Of a stretch of DNA of 64,000 nt, positions 18,620 through 27,784 are shown in pieces. The notes under the pieces were generated by a model. It was not told the DNA's origin. It saw only the letters and a program-made list of their open reading frames with translations, and did not search any database. The stretch is from Raoultibacter massiliensis (GTDB lineage Bacteria > Actinomycetota > Coriobacteriia > Coriobacteriales > Eggerthellaceae), in NCBI RefSeq assembly GCF_900199545.1, contig NZ_LT962671.1, positions 414,355 to 478,354 on the forward strand, read 5' to 3'. Numbering within the stretch: position 1 is the stretch's first letter; the number at the start of each line of letters is the position of its first letter. A program made the position numbers and the translations under genes.

Positions 18620-18667
18620 TCGTACCGTTTTCAGGAATCGCGGAAGCTTCGAGAGTCGTACCGTTTT
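18620..18667. repeat. Two copies of TCGTACCGTTTT upstream of an MFS gene
   Basis: Identical 12-base direct repeats at 18620-18631 and 18656-18667, 36 bases apart, in the 255-base gap before the transporter at 18788. Repeats spaced by about three to four helical turns are typical of tandem regulator sites; LuxR-type binding is a guess. Confidence 0.45.
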
Positions 18668-18787
18668 GATTCAGATCGGACGAAACTCGATTTCCGCATC
18701 GGCTCAAGCGAAAGGGGGCATTTGGGCATCATCTATCTGTTGGGAAACGTAAGACGAAATCCAAAGAATCGCATCAAGGAGGATTGA

Positions 18788-20047
18788 ATGAGTGCGCAAA
18801 CTAAATCACCGGTAGCCACAAAAGCCGCACTAGGCACATGGGCGGTAACGATGGTTGTGTTCGGATCGAGTGCAACGACACCGGCCATGAACTCGTTGTT
18901 TCAGGCGTTCGCCGACCAGCCGCAGTGGCTTGTATCCCTCATCAACACGCTGCCGTCATTGACCACGCTGGTTGGCTGCCTGCTGTTCGGTGCAATTGCG
19001 AACAGTAAAATCAAGTTCAAGACCGTTGCCATCGTCGGTATGTTGATATATGGCATTTTTGGCATTTTGCCGTGCTGGATTAACGACTCTCTGGCTGCGG
19101 TGCTCGCCATCCGTGCATTGACCGGATTTGGCATCGGCTTCATTATGCCGCTCGGGTCGACCTGGTTCATGCGCATGATCCGTAATCGTCAGGAACGTGG
19201 GCGTTATCTGAGCTGGAATCAGGCGTTCGGATCGGGCGGTTCGGTTGTCATGACCCTGCTCGGCGGTTGGCTGTGCGCTGTCAACTGGAAGTATACCTTC
19301 CTCGCGTATCTGTTCGTGTTTGTTGGCTTCGTCATCATGCTCATCTGCTTCCGCGAACCCAAGACCGTTGATGAAATAATCAAAGAAGAAGGCGCCTCTG
19401 CTGCCGAGGAGTTTTCTCAGGCGAAGCGCGTCAAGCTCGGGGCTACTTCGTGGTTCATCGTCATCTTCTATTTCTGCTTTCAGCTTTTCATGTCACCCGG
19501 TCTCATGCAGCTTTCCGTTCTTATGGCCGAAAACAATGCGGGCGATGCCGCTATGGCAGGCAATCTGCTTACCATTTTCGTGCTCGTTACCGCGATAGCG
19601 TGCATTTTCGGAGACAAGTACATCAAACTGTTCGGCAAATACACAACATGCGTGTTCTTCCTCATTACGGCAGCCGGCTTGTTCTGCATAGCCTTTGGCA
19701 CGTCGGCATGGATGTTCGCGCTCGGCATGGTGTTCGTCGGCCTCGGCTGCACGGTTAACTTCCTTGTTAACTTCGAGATCGGTCTCGTAACGAAAGCTGC
19801 GGGACTCGCATGGGCGGCTTCTCTTATTATGTTCGCGACCAATCTCGGCAACTTTTGCTCATCGTTCTGGATGGGCATCTTGCAGGGCGTTGGCGGTGCC
19901 GATGCCGCCACGAACTTCCCGGTTGTCGTCTGCGGCGTTCTTATGGCCGTTGCCGGCATTCTGTTTGCCGTTATGAATACGGTTAACAAGAAGGTCTGGG
20001 GTAAAGACGCTATCGCAGCGCGCCAGCTCGAGGAAGACCATCAGTAG
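18788..20047 (+). CDS. MFS transporter of the transhydroxylase-like locus
   Basis: A 419-residue protein of about twelve hydrophobic segments, with a central cytoplasmic loop (about 190-215, EEGASAAEEFSQAKRVK) and a charged C-terminus. AAGGAGG lies seven bases before the ATG. A long intergenic gap with direct repeats precedes it and a strong hairpin follows, so it is probably a single-gene transcript. It probably imports the aromatic substrate or exports a product. It is only distantly similar to the transporter at 207-1418. Confidence 0.85.
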   Translation: MSAQTKSPVATKAALGTWAVTMVVFGSSATTPAMNSLFQAFADQPQWLVSLINTLPSLTTLVGCLLFGAIANSKIKFKTVAIVGMLIYGIFGILPCWINDSLAAVLAIRALTGFGIGFIMPLGSTWFMRMIRNRQERGRYLSWNQAFGSGGSVVMTLLGGWLCAVNWKYTFLAYLFVFVGFVIMLICFREPKTVDEIIKEEGASAAEEFSQAKRVKLGATSWFIVIFYFCFQLFMSPGLMQLSVLMAENNAGDAAMAGNLLTIFVLVTAIACIFGDKYIKLFGKYTTCVFFLITAAGLFCIAFGTSAWMFALGMVFVGLGCTVNFLVNFEIGLVTKAAGLAWAASLIMFATNLGNFCSSFWMGILQGVGGADAATNFPVVVCGVLMAVAGILFAVMNTVNKKVWGKDAIAARQLEEDHQ

Positions 20048-20086
20048 GCGTAGCGCTCGCATACGCCCCGTTTCAGCAAAGGCATC

Positions 20087-20125
20087 GAAGCAGCCGAATC
20101 GGGGTCATCCCGATTCGGCTGCTTC
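20087..20125 (+). terminator. Long perfect hairpin after the MFS gene
   Basis: A 17-base perfect stem (GAAGCAGCCGAATCGGG and its complement) around a five-base GTCAT loop, 40 bases after the stop. The T-run is poor (CCCTATT), but stem strength supports termination. Confidence 0.7.
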
Positions 20126-20195
20126 CCTATTGGCCTTACAACAGACAAGATATCGAGAAGTCAAGCGCGGATACGCGCTGCAGTGAGGAGTGATT

Positions 20196-21746
20196 ATGAT
20201 TACGAAAGCAGATGACGTCAGGCTCAACGTGCAGCCCATCTTTCTGGAGATGGAGCATCTCTATAAATACGAGGGACCGTGCCGTGTCGGTCAAGGGGAG
20301 GCTCTCGAGGTCGGGTTCGACGCCATCAGGAATGCCGAATGGTACAAGCGGTTCCAAAAAAAGCTCGCCGACAACATCCCGGACGAAGTGGCGGATGTGC
20401 GCGATATCATCCGTATCAAGCGGACTGACAACTGGGATCAGGAAGAGGAATGGTGGGATCGCCTTGCCCAGACGACGGGGGATACCGATTTCTACATCAT
20501 CCATTCGTTTCTGGGGCTCGACGACATAGCCGTTGAGTTCGGCGAGCGCTTCAACAAGCCTTTCAGCCTCGAACCCGAATACGAGAATCCCTGCTCGACC
20601 ACTTCGGTGGCGGCCGCTCTCAACGCCCGCAACCGCGGATACGAGTTTTACGGGTTCAGGACATGGGACGAGCTGGTCTGGCAGCTGCGCATCCTTCGCG
20701 CCCGCAAGGTGGTCAGAACCTCGCGCATCCTCATGGCTCCGCGCAACGGCGCAGCGCTTTCGTTCAGCGGCGTTGACGGCGCATACGATGTCGAAGAGCT
20801 CACCCACAACCTTGGTTGCCGATTCCGCTATATCAGCATACACGAGTTGCTCGACCAGACCTCGCCTGCGCTTCCGGGAGGAAACCACACGACGCCCGGC
20901 CGCGACACGTGGGATATCGACGATGAGGATATGAAAGAGATAGAGGCCATGGCCGATGATTTGATCGAGCGAGCGGAAGAGGTCGAGGTCGATCGGCAGT
21001 ACGTCGTCAATTCGCTCAAGTTCTTCAAGACGGTGCGCAAGCACATGGACAGGCTCGATTGCAACGGGTTCACGGCGCCGTGCCCCGATAGCTGCTCGAC
21101 GCGCAGGCTGAACGAGGAGCAGTTCACCTTCTGCCTTGCCCACTCGCTCAACATGCGCGCAGGGCTTCCTTCCGCGTGCGAATACGATGCCTGCTCCGTC
21201 ATTACCCAGCAGGCGCTCATTGCGGTATCGGGGAAGCGCTGCTTCATGGGAAACACCATGCCGATCGTGAAAGAATCCGACGGGCAATGGGCGACGTTCG
21301 GTCTCGGCGGCATCGAGGAAGAGGATATGCCGCTGCTCGACGAGCACGAGGGGCATCTCTACATGATGGTGCATTCCGTGCCCAATCCGCGCATGAACGA
21401 TCCGGAAAAAGACGCTCCGTATTCGCTTCGCCACTTTGCCGAGGAGAAGGGCTTCGGGGCGGTGTATCGCTATGATTTCAATCGCGACAAAGGCAAGGTC
21501 ATCACGGTTGCGCGGTTTTCTCCCGACGGAAGCAAGCTGCTCGTCACGAAAGGGGTCATCGTGTGCGGCAACGGGTTCCATCAGCACAGCTGCAACACGG
21601 CTATCGTGTTTTCGGTTGACGATCAGGCCGATTTGTTCCAGAAGCAGATGCAGGTCGGAAACCACCTTGCTACGGTCTACGGCGATTACACCAAGGAAAT
21701 GGAAGCGCTCGGCCGTTCGCTCGGCATCGAGGTCATTACGGTTTAA
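20196..21746 (+). CDS. L-fucose/L-arabinose-isomerase-fold protein, function unknown
   Basis: A 516-residue protein. The C-terminal half has the fucose-isomerase-like pattern: PSACEYDACSVITQQAL with candidate metal ligands Glu329 and Asp331, ISGKR-type turn, and a final GNHLATVYGDYTKEMEALG containing the late conserved His. Family members are usually Mn2+ enzymes acting on sugars. No sugar kinase, aldolase or sugar transporter is near; instead the neighbours are transhydroxylase-like genes and MFS transporters. It may therefore act on a ring-derived polyol or cyclic diketone. The ATG at 20196 is preferred to the GTG at 20190 because GAGGAG ends five bases before it. Confidence 0.7.
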   Translation: MITKADDVRLNVQPIFLEMEHLYKYEGPCRVGQGEALEVGFDAIRNAEWYKRFQKKLADNIPDEVADVRDIIRIKRTDNWDQEEEWWDRLAQTTGDTDFYIIHSFLGLDDIAVEFGERFNKPFSLEPEYENPCSTTSVAAALNARNRGYEFYGFRTWDELVWQLRILRARKVVRTSRILMAPRNGAALSFSGVDGAYDVEELTHNLGCRFRYISIHELLDQTSPALPGGNHTTPGRDTWDIDDEDMKEIEAMADDLIERAEEVEVDRQYVVNSLKFFKTVRKHMDRLDCNGFTAPCPDSCSTRRLNEEQFTFCLAHSLNMRAGLPSACEYDACSVITQQALIAVSGKRCFMGNTMPIVKESDGQWATFGLGGIEEEDMPLLDEHEGHLYMMVHSVPNPRMNDPEKDAPYSLRHFAEEKGFGAVYRYDFNRDKGKVITVARFSPDGSKLLVTKGVIVCGNGFHQHSCNTAIVFSVDDQADLFQKQMQVGNHLATVYGDYTKEMEALGRSLGIEVITV

Positions 21747-21820
21747 TGAAGTAAGGCCATCTAGGGTTGGGGCGATCGAGGGCGATGCTCGTCCCAACCT
21801 TTTTACGGAAGGAGAGACGT

Positions 21821-22228
21821 ATGGACGAAGGGGTGCCAAGCTCCATAAAGGAGCAGATTCGCGCAATGAACGAAAAATCGCTCGACTACCTTCGCGATAT
21901 ACGGGAAAACCCCGATGATTTCATCGCCGTATCGAAGAACATCAAGGCTTTCGTGCTCCATCGTTTTTTTCTCGTTGAAGACAACCCGGATACCGATGGA
22001 ATAGCCGAGTTGTCAAAATTGAGCATCGAGAAGCTTCTCGAAGTGAACAAGCGGGGGATGCTGCAAGACCTTTCGAACAACTGCGCCGGAGTCAGTTCGG
22101 AAACGATGAAGAAAGCTCTTCTCATCATGACGCTGCAAAAGCAGCTCGGTGTAGTTTTCGATCCTATGAAAAACGATACGGTTTCGCAGCTCGCGCAAAG
22201 CGTCGTTGAGCAGCTCGGATCTTCGTGA
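21821..22228 (+). CDS. Small helical protein of unknown function, weakly carrier-protein-like
   Basis: A 135-residue protein with GGAAGGAG before its ATG, 74 bases after the isomerase-fold gene. It is predicted all-helical and hydrophilic, without Cys motifs or membrane segments. The last 45 residues (SSETMKKALLIMTLQKQLGV..., then TVSQLAQSVVEQL) loosely resemble the second half of an acyl carrier protein, but the DSL attachment motif is not clear. I do not recognise a family with confidence. Probably in one operon with the preceding gene. Confidence 0.6.
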   Translation: MDEGVPSSIKEQIRAMNEKSLDYLRDIRENPDDFIAVSKNIKAFVLHRFFLVEDNPDTDGIAELSKLSIEKLLEVNKRGMLQDLSNNCAGVSSETMKKALLIMTLQKQLGVVFDPMKNDTVSQLAQSVVEQLGSS

Positions 22229-22266
22229 TCTCATTCTGTTTGGTGCGTTCTTTCAGAGACTGCCGT

Positions 22267-23487
22267 TTACGCTGCGTCGTCTTCGTGCGCCGCAGCGTTT
22301 TTGCGGGCTGCGGCGCCCCTGAGGATCGCTGCAGCGAAGAACGCCGCTGAAGCGATGGTAGCAGCGGTTGCGATGATCGCGAACATCGCCGTATAGGATC
22401 CGTTTGTGGCCGAGGCGAGGAAGGCGACGAAGAAGCTGCACAGGAAGTTGCCGACCAGCATGCCTATCGAAACATAGGACATGCCAAGCGTCACTTTCGA
22501 AACATGGGTTACACGGGCTACGCATTCGTTCAGATAAGGGTAGAGGATGCCGCAGCACAAGCCGATGAACGCGATGCTGCAGTACACCGTGAACGGCGTT
22601 GTTGCAACAGAGAGCCCGAAGTAACATATAGCGAGCATGGCAAGGGCAAATGCCGGTACGAATCTACCCAACCGTTTGATGATGCGGGCGAAAGCCAATC
22701 CGACGAGGAATCCAACAAACGTTTGCACGGAACCTGCCGTGCCGGCAACTGCCGATGAGCCGATCCCCGAATCGATGACGAAGCCGGAAAGCGTCATGTT
22801 GAATATCATCCCGCAGCATGAGAAAACGCAGTTTGCGGCGGCGAGCAGGTACACTGCTACGGGTACGGATATCTTTCTTCCCTGGGAATCTTTCGCTCCG
22901 AGCAGGTTTTTTTCGGGTCCAAGCTTAGGTATGAACTTCAGTTGCATGAAAACCGCTATGGCGAGGATAGCGTAAATGTAGAGACAGACCCTCCATCCGA
23001 ACAGGGCTCCGACAGTGCCTGCACCGAAGTTCAAAAAGAATGCGATTATACAGGCTCCCCCGTTGAGAAGCCCCATGACCTGCGTTCTTTCTCTCCCCTC
23101 GAAGAGCTGCGCGGTAATGGCGGGCACCATCGGGTAGACGAGTCCGGCACCAACGCCTTCGATCGCACGGGTTGCAATAAGAACTTCGACGTTAGGGGAG
23201 AACGACCCGAGGAATCCTCCCGCTATGAAAATCAAGGTGCCGACGATCATGAGGTTTCTTTTGTCGACGATGCGGGCCAGATGCCCGGCGATGAATATGA
23301 CGACTACCATGACGCCTGACGTAATGGAAAAGGAAAAATTGACGGCGTTTGAATCTTGGAACGTCTGTGTGATGAGTGCGAGTATGGGCATGTAAAGGGC
23401 AGCCTGAACCTGCCCGTCTATGCTGCTGAGGATCAGCGATGCCTTGACGAGGTTCTTGTTCTTCATGGGTGTTGCGGTTGCTGCCAT
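22267..23487 (-). CDS. MFS transporter, reverse strand
   Basis: A 406-residue protein with about twelve hydrophobic segments and the MFS loop AGHLARIVDKRN after helix 2. The C-terminus is Ala- and charge-rich. I place the start at 23487, where AGGGGGA precedes the ATG, rather than at upstream in-frame codons. It converges with the small protein gene at 21821-22228 and lies downstream of the membrane-LuxR gene on the same strand. That pairing suggests the regulator controls this transporter. Confidence 0.8.
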   Translation of the reverse strand: MAATATPMKNKNLVKASLILSSIDGQVQAALYMPILALITQTFQDSNAVNFSFSITSGVMVVVIFIAGHLARIVDKRNLMIVGTLIFIAGGFLGSFSPNVEVLIATRAIEGVGAGLVYPMVPAITAQLFEGRERTQVMGLLNGGACIIAFFLNFGAGTVGALFGWRVCLYIYAILAIAVFMQLKFIPKLGPEKNLLGAKDSQGRKISVPVAVYLLAAANCVFSCCGMIFNMTLSGFVIDSGIGSSAVAGTAGSVQTFVGFLVGLAFARIIKRLGRFVPAFALAMLAICYFGLSVATTPFTVYCSIAFIGLCCGILYPYLNECVARVTHVSKVTLGMSYVSIGMLVGNFLCSFFVAFLASATNGSYTAMFAIIATAATIASAAFFAAAILRGAAARKNAAAHEDDAA

Positions 23488-23706
23488 CGTTCCCCCTATG
23501 CTTCGGACAGCGTGATTCATCGTTTCGTGCATCGATTTCAAAAAGCTCGAACAGATGCGGTTGCGGCGTCGACTCTCGTCCCGATGCGTATCGATATCTT
23601 CGGCAGTCTTTCGGGCCTGCGCAACTGCCAAAGTGTCCTGAATGTCGATTTAGTACTCCGGTATGAGAGAATTTGGCGTCGAGCGAGATACCTTGAAGAA
23701 GGCGTT

Positions 23707-25236
23707 TCATGCTTTCGCCTCGATCGCACGTTCGGTGAGTTCGATAAGTTCCTGCTGGGTGTGCACGCCCATTTTTTGGTAGATATTATAGATGTGCGAT
23801 CTTGCCGTGTTTGTCGAGATGTGAAGCTCTTCGTGGATGTCCTGGCGTCTCTTGCCCTGGAGCAAAAGCATGTATACCTCCTGCTCCCGCTTGCTGATTT
23901 CGTACTCGGCAAAGATCGAAGAGAGGGCGAAAGCGTATAGCTCGGGCCGCTTTGCAGAATCGGGGGGCGAATCGGAGTTTTTCGCACTGATCAGCGGAGC
24001 CGTTATGAAGAAAAACGCTGCGAACAGCAAAACCGAAACCAAGAAGAACGAATCGACTCTATGTGAAAGCGGCCCGAAAGCGTCGACGTAGAAGATAAAC
24101 CAGCCTATAAGCATGCCGCAGGTGTTGATGATGCGATCGCGGCTGAAATAGCTGTACGCAAGTTTGCTTCGATCGATGTCGAACTTGCTTGTGAATACTT
24201 GCTCGATAATATGGTAGATGGCGGAGAGGGTGAACAATACTAAAAGACAGATGATCACAACTGGTTTGGAAGGGGCTATCGAGGCGGCGTACAAGCAAGT
24301 CGTTGCGAGGGGTAGGAGCACAACGAAAAACCATCTTGGTGGGTAAACGGGGTTTGTGCCGAGGAGCGCATACGTTGCGAGGCCAGCGGTGAGATGAGAC
24401 AGGCCGATGAAGAGAAAAACCCAATCGTCGTAGGCTTTCAGCGTGCCCAGGGCTCCGGTAAACCCAATGATAGTTCCTGTTGCGATGGTGAACAATGCGA
24501 AATTCGACTGAGGGAGACCGAGGACGTCTTTTACGCTGTTCTCAAACGATTCGTGGATGAATTCGGCATCATTGGCGCAGTGCGCCTGTCGCTTTCTATG
24601 GAAATGGCAGGTGCACCAGAGGGTTGCGGAGGCGAAGGGGAGCGCTGCTGTGACAACGGATGCTGCTGCAGGATCAAGAAACTGCATGGCGGTGAAAATT
24701 ACGCCGCTGATTATGAAGGGCGTAGCTGAGTTACACAAATTCGCATGGTATGAAGAAGGTTTGAGAAAATAGGACCAGCTTGCGCAAATCGCGGCGACGG
24801 CCGTTCCCCCGAATCCCCAAGCGGCGATAGCCAGCCATTGACTCTGAAGAAACGAACTGTTGTCGAGAAAGAGAAATAGGGCTAGCGGAAGAGAGCAGGC
24901 TAGACCGAGGGGAATGAGGACGAACTGAATCCTACGTGGCGCCAGCGTATCCGATATGAGTTTGAGCACCAGGGCGGAAACCGCATCGGTGAGGAAAAAT
25001 ACCATTCTCAGCAGATGCATGAATGAATCGGGCTGTTCGCTTGCCGCTCCGAACAGCGGACTCCATACGATGGTGGCAATGTAGGCATTGCAAAGTGAAA
25101 AGCCGATGCATGCCATGGAGACGTTGGCGAAAAAGCCTCGCTGCCCATTTGTTTGCGAGAATCTGAAGCGTTGGTTGTCCCCTAGCCGTCCGATCTCTGC
25201 TCCTTGATACGAGTGTGCGATGACGATGTCGTACAA
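23707..25236 (-). CDS. Second membrane-fused LuxR-type regulator
   Basis: About 509 residues, with the same architecture as the regulator at 9805-11304: about twelve hydrophobic segments followed by a C-terminal LuxR helix-turn-helix (ISKREQEVYMLLLQGK, TNTARSHIYNIYQKMGV). The start is uncertain. A TTG at 25236 opens the frame but has no clear ribosome site, and the first ATG (25116) would fall inside the first membrane segment. It is lower in GC than its neighbours, which may indicate transfer. Likely target: the adjacent MFS gene or the transhydroxylase-like operon. Confidence 0.8.
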   Translation of the reverse strand: MYDIVIAHSYQGAEIGRLGDNQRFRFSQTNGQRGFFANVSMACIGFSLCNAYIATIVWSPLFGAASEQPDSFMHLLRMVFFLTDAVSALVLKLISDTLAPRRIQFVLIPLGLACSLPLALFLFLDNSSFLQSQWLAIAAWGFGGTAVAAICASWSYFLKPSSYHANLCNSATPFIISGVIFTAMQFLDPAAASVVTAALPFASATLWCTCHFHRKRQAHCANDAEFIHESFENSVKDVLGLPQSNFALFTIATGTIIGFTGALGTLKAYDDWVFLFIGLSHLTAGLATYALLGTNPVYPPRWFFVVLLPLATTCLYAASIAPSKPVVIICLLVLFTLSAIYHIIEQVFTSKFDIDRSKLAYSYFSRDRIINTCGMLIGWFIFYVDAFGPLSHRVDSFFLVSVLLFAAFFFITAPLISAKNSDSPPDSAKRPELYAFALSSIFAEYEISKREQEVYMLLLQGKRRQDIHEELHISTNTARSHIYNIYQKMGVHTQQELIELTERAIEAKA

Positions 25237-25486
25237 GTTTGCTAGACTGCGTTTACCGTCGCATCCCCCTTGTCGCTTATCTTTCTCTCTGGCATCGACA
25301 ATAAGTCGTATCTGCGTGACGGTTGTGGTTTTAAGTACGGTTCCGGTTGCTTTCGGGCCGCATCACGTATATATCGAACAACACGCTGCGAAGCTGCAAG
25401 ATGGGCTGTCGGCCTCCCGCTTCGAACGCAGAACCGAATATCGTCGCGCTAGAAGAGGTGCATGGGGGAACTCTCGGCGTATGGGC

Positions 25487-27430
25487 CTACGGCCTTACGC
25501 GCCTGCCTGTTTCCCCGATGACCTCCAGGGCTTTTTTCGCGGGCAGGGGCTTGGCGAACAGGAATCCTTGGATGAGACTGCAGCCGCTCCGCTCGACGAA
25601 CGCGCGCTGGGATTCGGTTTCGACTCCTTCGGCGAGCACCTCGCTTCCCATGGCCTTGAATGCCGAAATGAGATGCTTGAGAAAGTCGTCTCCATCTCGC
25701 TCTCTCTCCGAGGCGTGCCAAACGATGCTTTTGTCGAGCTTGATGATGTCGAGCGGGAGTTCGAGGATGGTCGAGATGTTCGAGAATCCGGTGCCGAAAT
25801 CGTCGAGGCAGAACTGAACGCCTGCTTCGTGCATGGTCAGAATGAACGATCTCGCCGTGTCGAGGTTCGAGACAAGGGTGCTTTCGGTGATCTCGATCTT
25901 GATCGAAGCGGGGTCGATCCCGCTGTCTTCGATGATTCCGAGCGTTCTCTCGGCCAGATCGTTTTGCATGAACAGGATGGTCGAGAAGTTAACCGACACG
26001 CACTCAAGGGGCGCGTCCGGGTGCTCGTCGCGCACGTTTTTGACGAACGAGCAGACTTTGCCGAGCGTCAGATAGGTCATATCGACGATCAGCCCCGTTT
26101 CTTCGGCGATGGGAATGAATTCGGCGGGGGAGATGCTGCCGAATTCGGTGCCGTCGAGGCGGCAGAGCGCCTCGGCTGAGACGAACCGGCGCTTGGGGAT
26201 AGACCATATGGGTTGGTAGTGGGTATCGAATCCGTCGTTTGCAAGCGTGGTTCTCAGAATATCGGCGATATGGTGTTTGCGGCTTATGGCGCGCACCATA
26301 TCGCCGGTGCACCGGCAGACGACGTTCGGTCCGAGCCGCTTCGATTCGCTTGCGCAATATTCGAGCGCGTTGACGATGGTGCTGCTGCTCGATGCGACGT
26401 CGGGGTACGTGACGACGCCGATCGAGCACGATATGACGAAGTGGTTCTCCTCGACCTGCCAGGGATCGGCCATGCGGTCCTGCAGCGTGTCGAGGAAGGA
26501 GTCGACTTTGGCGCGCCGGTCTCCCTCATAGAGCGCGACGAACTGGTCGCCGCCGTAGCGGTAGAGCCAGGGGGTGTCGACGGCTTCGTGCAGATACGAT
26601 GAAAACGAACCGAGGAACGCATCTCCGTTTTCCGATCCGAATTTGTCGTTCAGAAATTTGAAATTGTTCACCGAAACGATCACGGCGGTGAACGGGCGCT
26701 GCCGCTTCAATTCGAGGGCGACCATCTTCGAGAATTCCTGCCGATTGGGGATTCGGGTGAGAAAATCGATCGATATCTGCTTGTTTTGGAGGTACAGGTA
26801 CACGATGAGCAGCGAGCATACGGCTGCCGACCCCGATAAGATGTAGGTGGGGAACATCTGCTGGATAACGATGACCACGACGGCCAGCACGGGAAAGAGC
26901 GTCAGTATCCTCGTGATGGCGGGATCGAGGTCTTTGCGCGATGCGAAGGCAAGCGCAAAGCACATGATGCAGTACAGATAGAATACGATGTAGGTGACGA
27001 TGATCAGCGAGCCTTGGTGGTATTCGCCCTGAGCGTCGAGATAGAACAGGCAGCCCGTCCAGGTGTTTGCGACTACGCAGAGAAGGTAAAGCGCATAGGG
27101 GATGGCGCCGAGCACCGCGGTCATGCGACTGCGATTTCGCGCCTCGGCGATCGTCGCATAGGTATAATAAAAGTAAGCGGTGCTGATAAGCGGAGTTGCT
27201 ACGAAGTAAAGCATAGTGACGAGCCACGTGATGCCGATCAGCTCCGCCGTTTCGTTCTGGATGAGCAGCGTCGAGGCGATGTTGAGGGCAATGGCGGAAA
27301 CCGTGATGGCGAGGCAAGCCTGGAAGATCCTGTTTTTAAGGCTGGGGGTCAGGTAGCTTTTGCGAGAGTAGGCAAGGATGATGCATGCGATGATGAACGC
27401 GATGCATTCCGCCGTGAAATTCCATGTCAC
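25487..27430 (-). CDS. Membrane GGDEF-EAL protein, probable c-di-GMP phosphodiesterase
   Basis: A 647-residue protein: about seven hydrophobic segments (1-215), a GGDEF domain (about 222-385) and an EAL domain (about 395-640). The GGDEF site reads GGDQF (293-297), and the upstream metal-site Asp is replaced (VNNFKFLND), so cyclase activity is doubtful. The EAL domain keeps SAEAL (418-422), EITES and DDFGTGFSN, as in active phosphodiesterases. It would break down c-di-GMP in response to a membrane signal. It is divergent from the ribosomal operon, sharing a 354-base gap. Confidence 0.85.
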   Translation of the reverse strand: MTWNFTAECIAFIIACIILAYSRKSYLTPSLKNRIFQACLAITVSAIALNIASTLLIQNETAELIGITWLVTMLYFVATPLISTAYFYYTYATIAEARNRSRMTAVLGAIPYALYLLCVVANTWTGCLFYLDAQGEYHQGSLIIVTYIVFYLYCIMCFALAFASRKDLDPAITRILTLFPVLAVVVIVIQQMFPTYILSGSAAVCSLLIVYLYLQNKQISIDFLTRIPNRQEFSKMVALELKRQRPFTAVIVSVNNFKFLNDKFGSENGDAFLGSFSSYLHEAVDTPWLYRYGGDQFVALYEGDRRAKVDSFLDTLQDRMADPWQVEENHFVISCSIGVVTYPDVASSSSTIVNALEYCASESKRLGPNVVCRCTGDMVRAISRKHHIADILRTTLANDGFDTHYQPIWSIPKRRFVSAEALCRLDGTEFGSISPAEFIPIAEETGLIVDMTYLTLGKVCSFVKNVRDEHPDAPLECVSVNFSTILFMQNDLAERTLGIIEDSGIDPASIKIEITESTLVSNLDTARSFILTMHEAGVQFCLDDFGTGFSNISTILELPLDIIKLDKSIVWHASERERDGDDFLKHLISAFKAMGSEVLAEGVETESQRAFVERSGCSLIQGFLFAKPLPAKKALEVIGETGRRVRP

Positions 27431-27784
27431 AGGTCTTCCGTTTCGATCGTATCAGTATAACGATGACCAATTGTATCGCATATAGCGGGGAAGTGCGGCG
27501 GCAGCGGTCGCGCATTCCCGGGCTTATTTGTGTGCAGGTTGTGCAATCGGGTTCGCAAATCCCAATCAGGAAAAAATTCTTGCGTACACGCCACCGGGCG
27601 TATATAATTTTCGTTTGCGTCTGGTCGTGGATGGATACACCCGGACGCGTGGAAAGCCGGAGTCGTAAACGCCTCACTCCGAAACGGGCGTTAGGCGGCA
27701 AGCGGCACCACATTGGTTGATAAGGTCTTTTGGGGTACGCAGGGAGTGTGCGTGCGAGCAGGAGACCGCTAAGAAAGGATTGAG
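27431..27784 (+). promoter_or_regulatory. Promoter region and leader of the ribosomal operon
   Basis: No gene lies in these 354 bases. After the promoter at 27580-27608 there are about 170 leader bases with possible stems, for example CGGAGT and ACTCCG around 27658-27681. The leader could host ribosomal-protein feedback, normally done by L4 at the S10 leader, but L4 is not in this operon. Confidence 0.55.
27580..27608 (+). promoter_or_regulatory. Sigma70-type promoter for rplB-secY operon
   Basis: TTGCGT (27580-27585), a 17-base spacer, then a perfect TATAAT (27603-27608), about 177 bases upstream of the L2 start. Best promoter match in the window. Confidence 0.75.

Noticed and set aside
27609..27784. 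Riboswitch in the L2 leader.
   Set aside because: Only short stems are visible and no known riboswitch core could be recognised.
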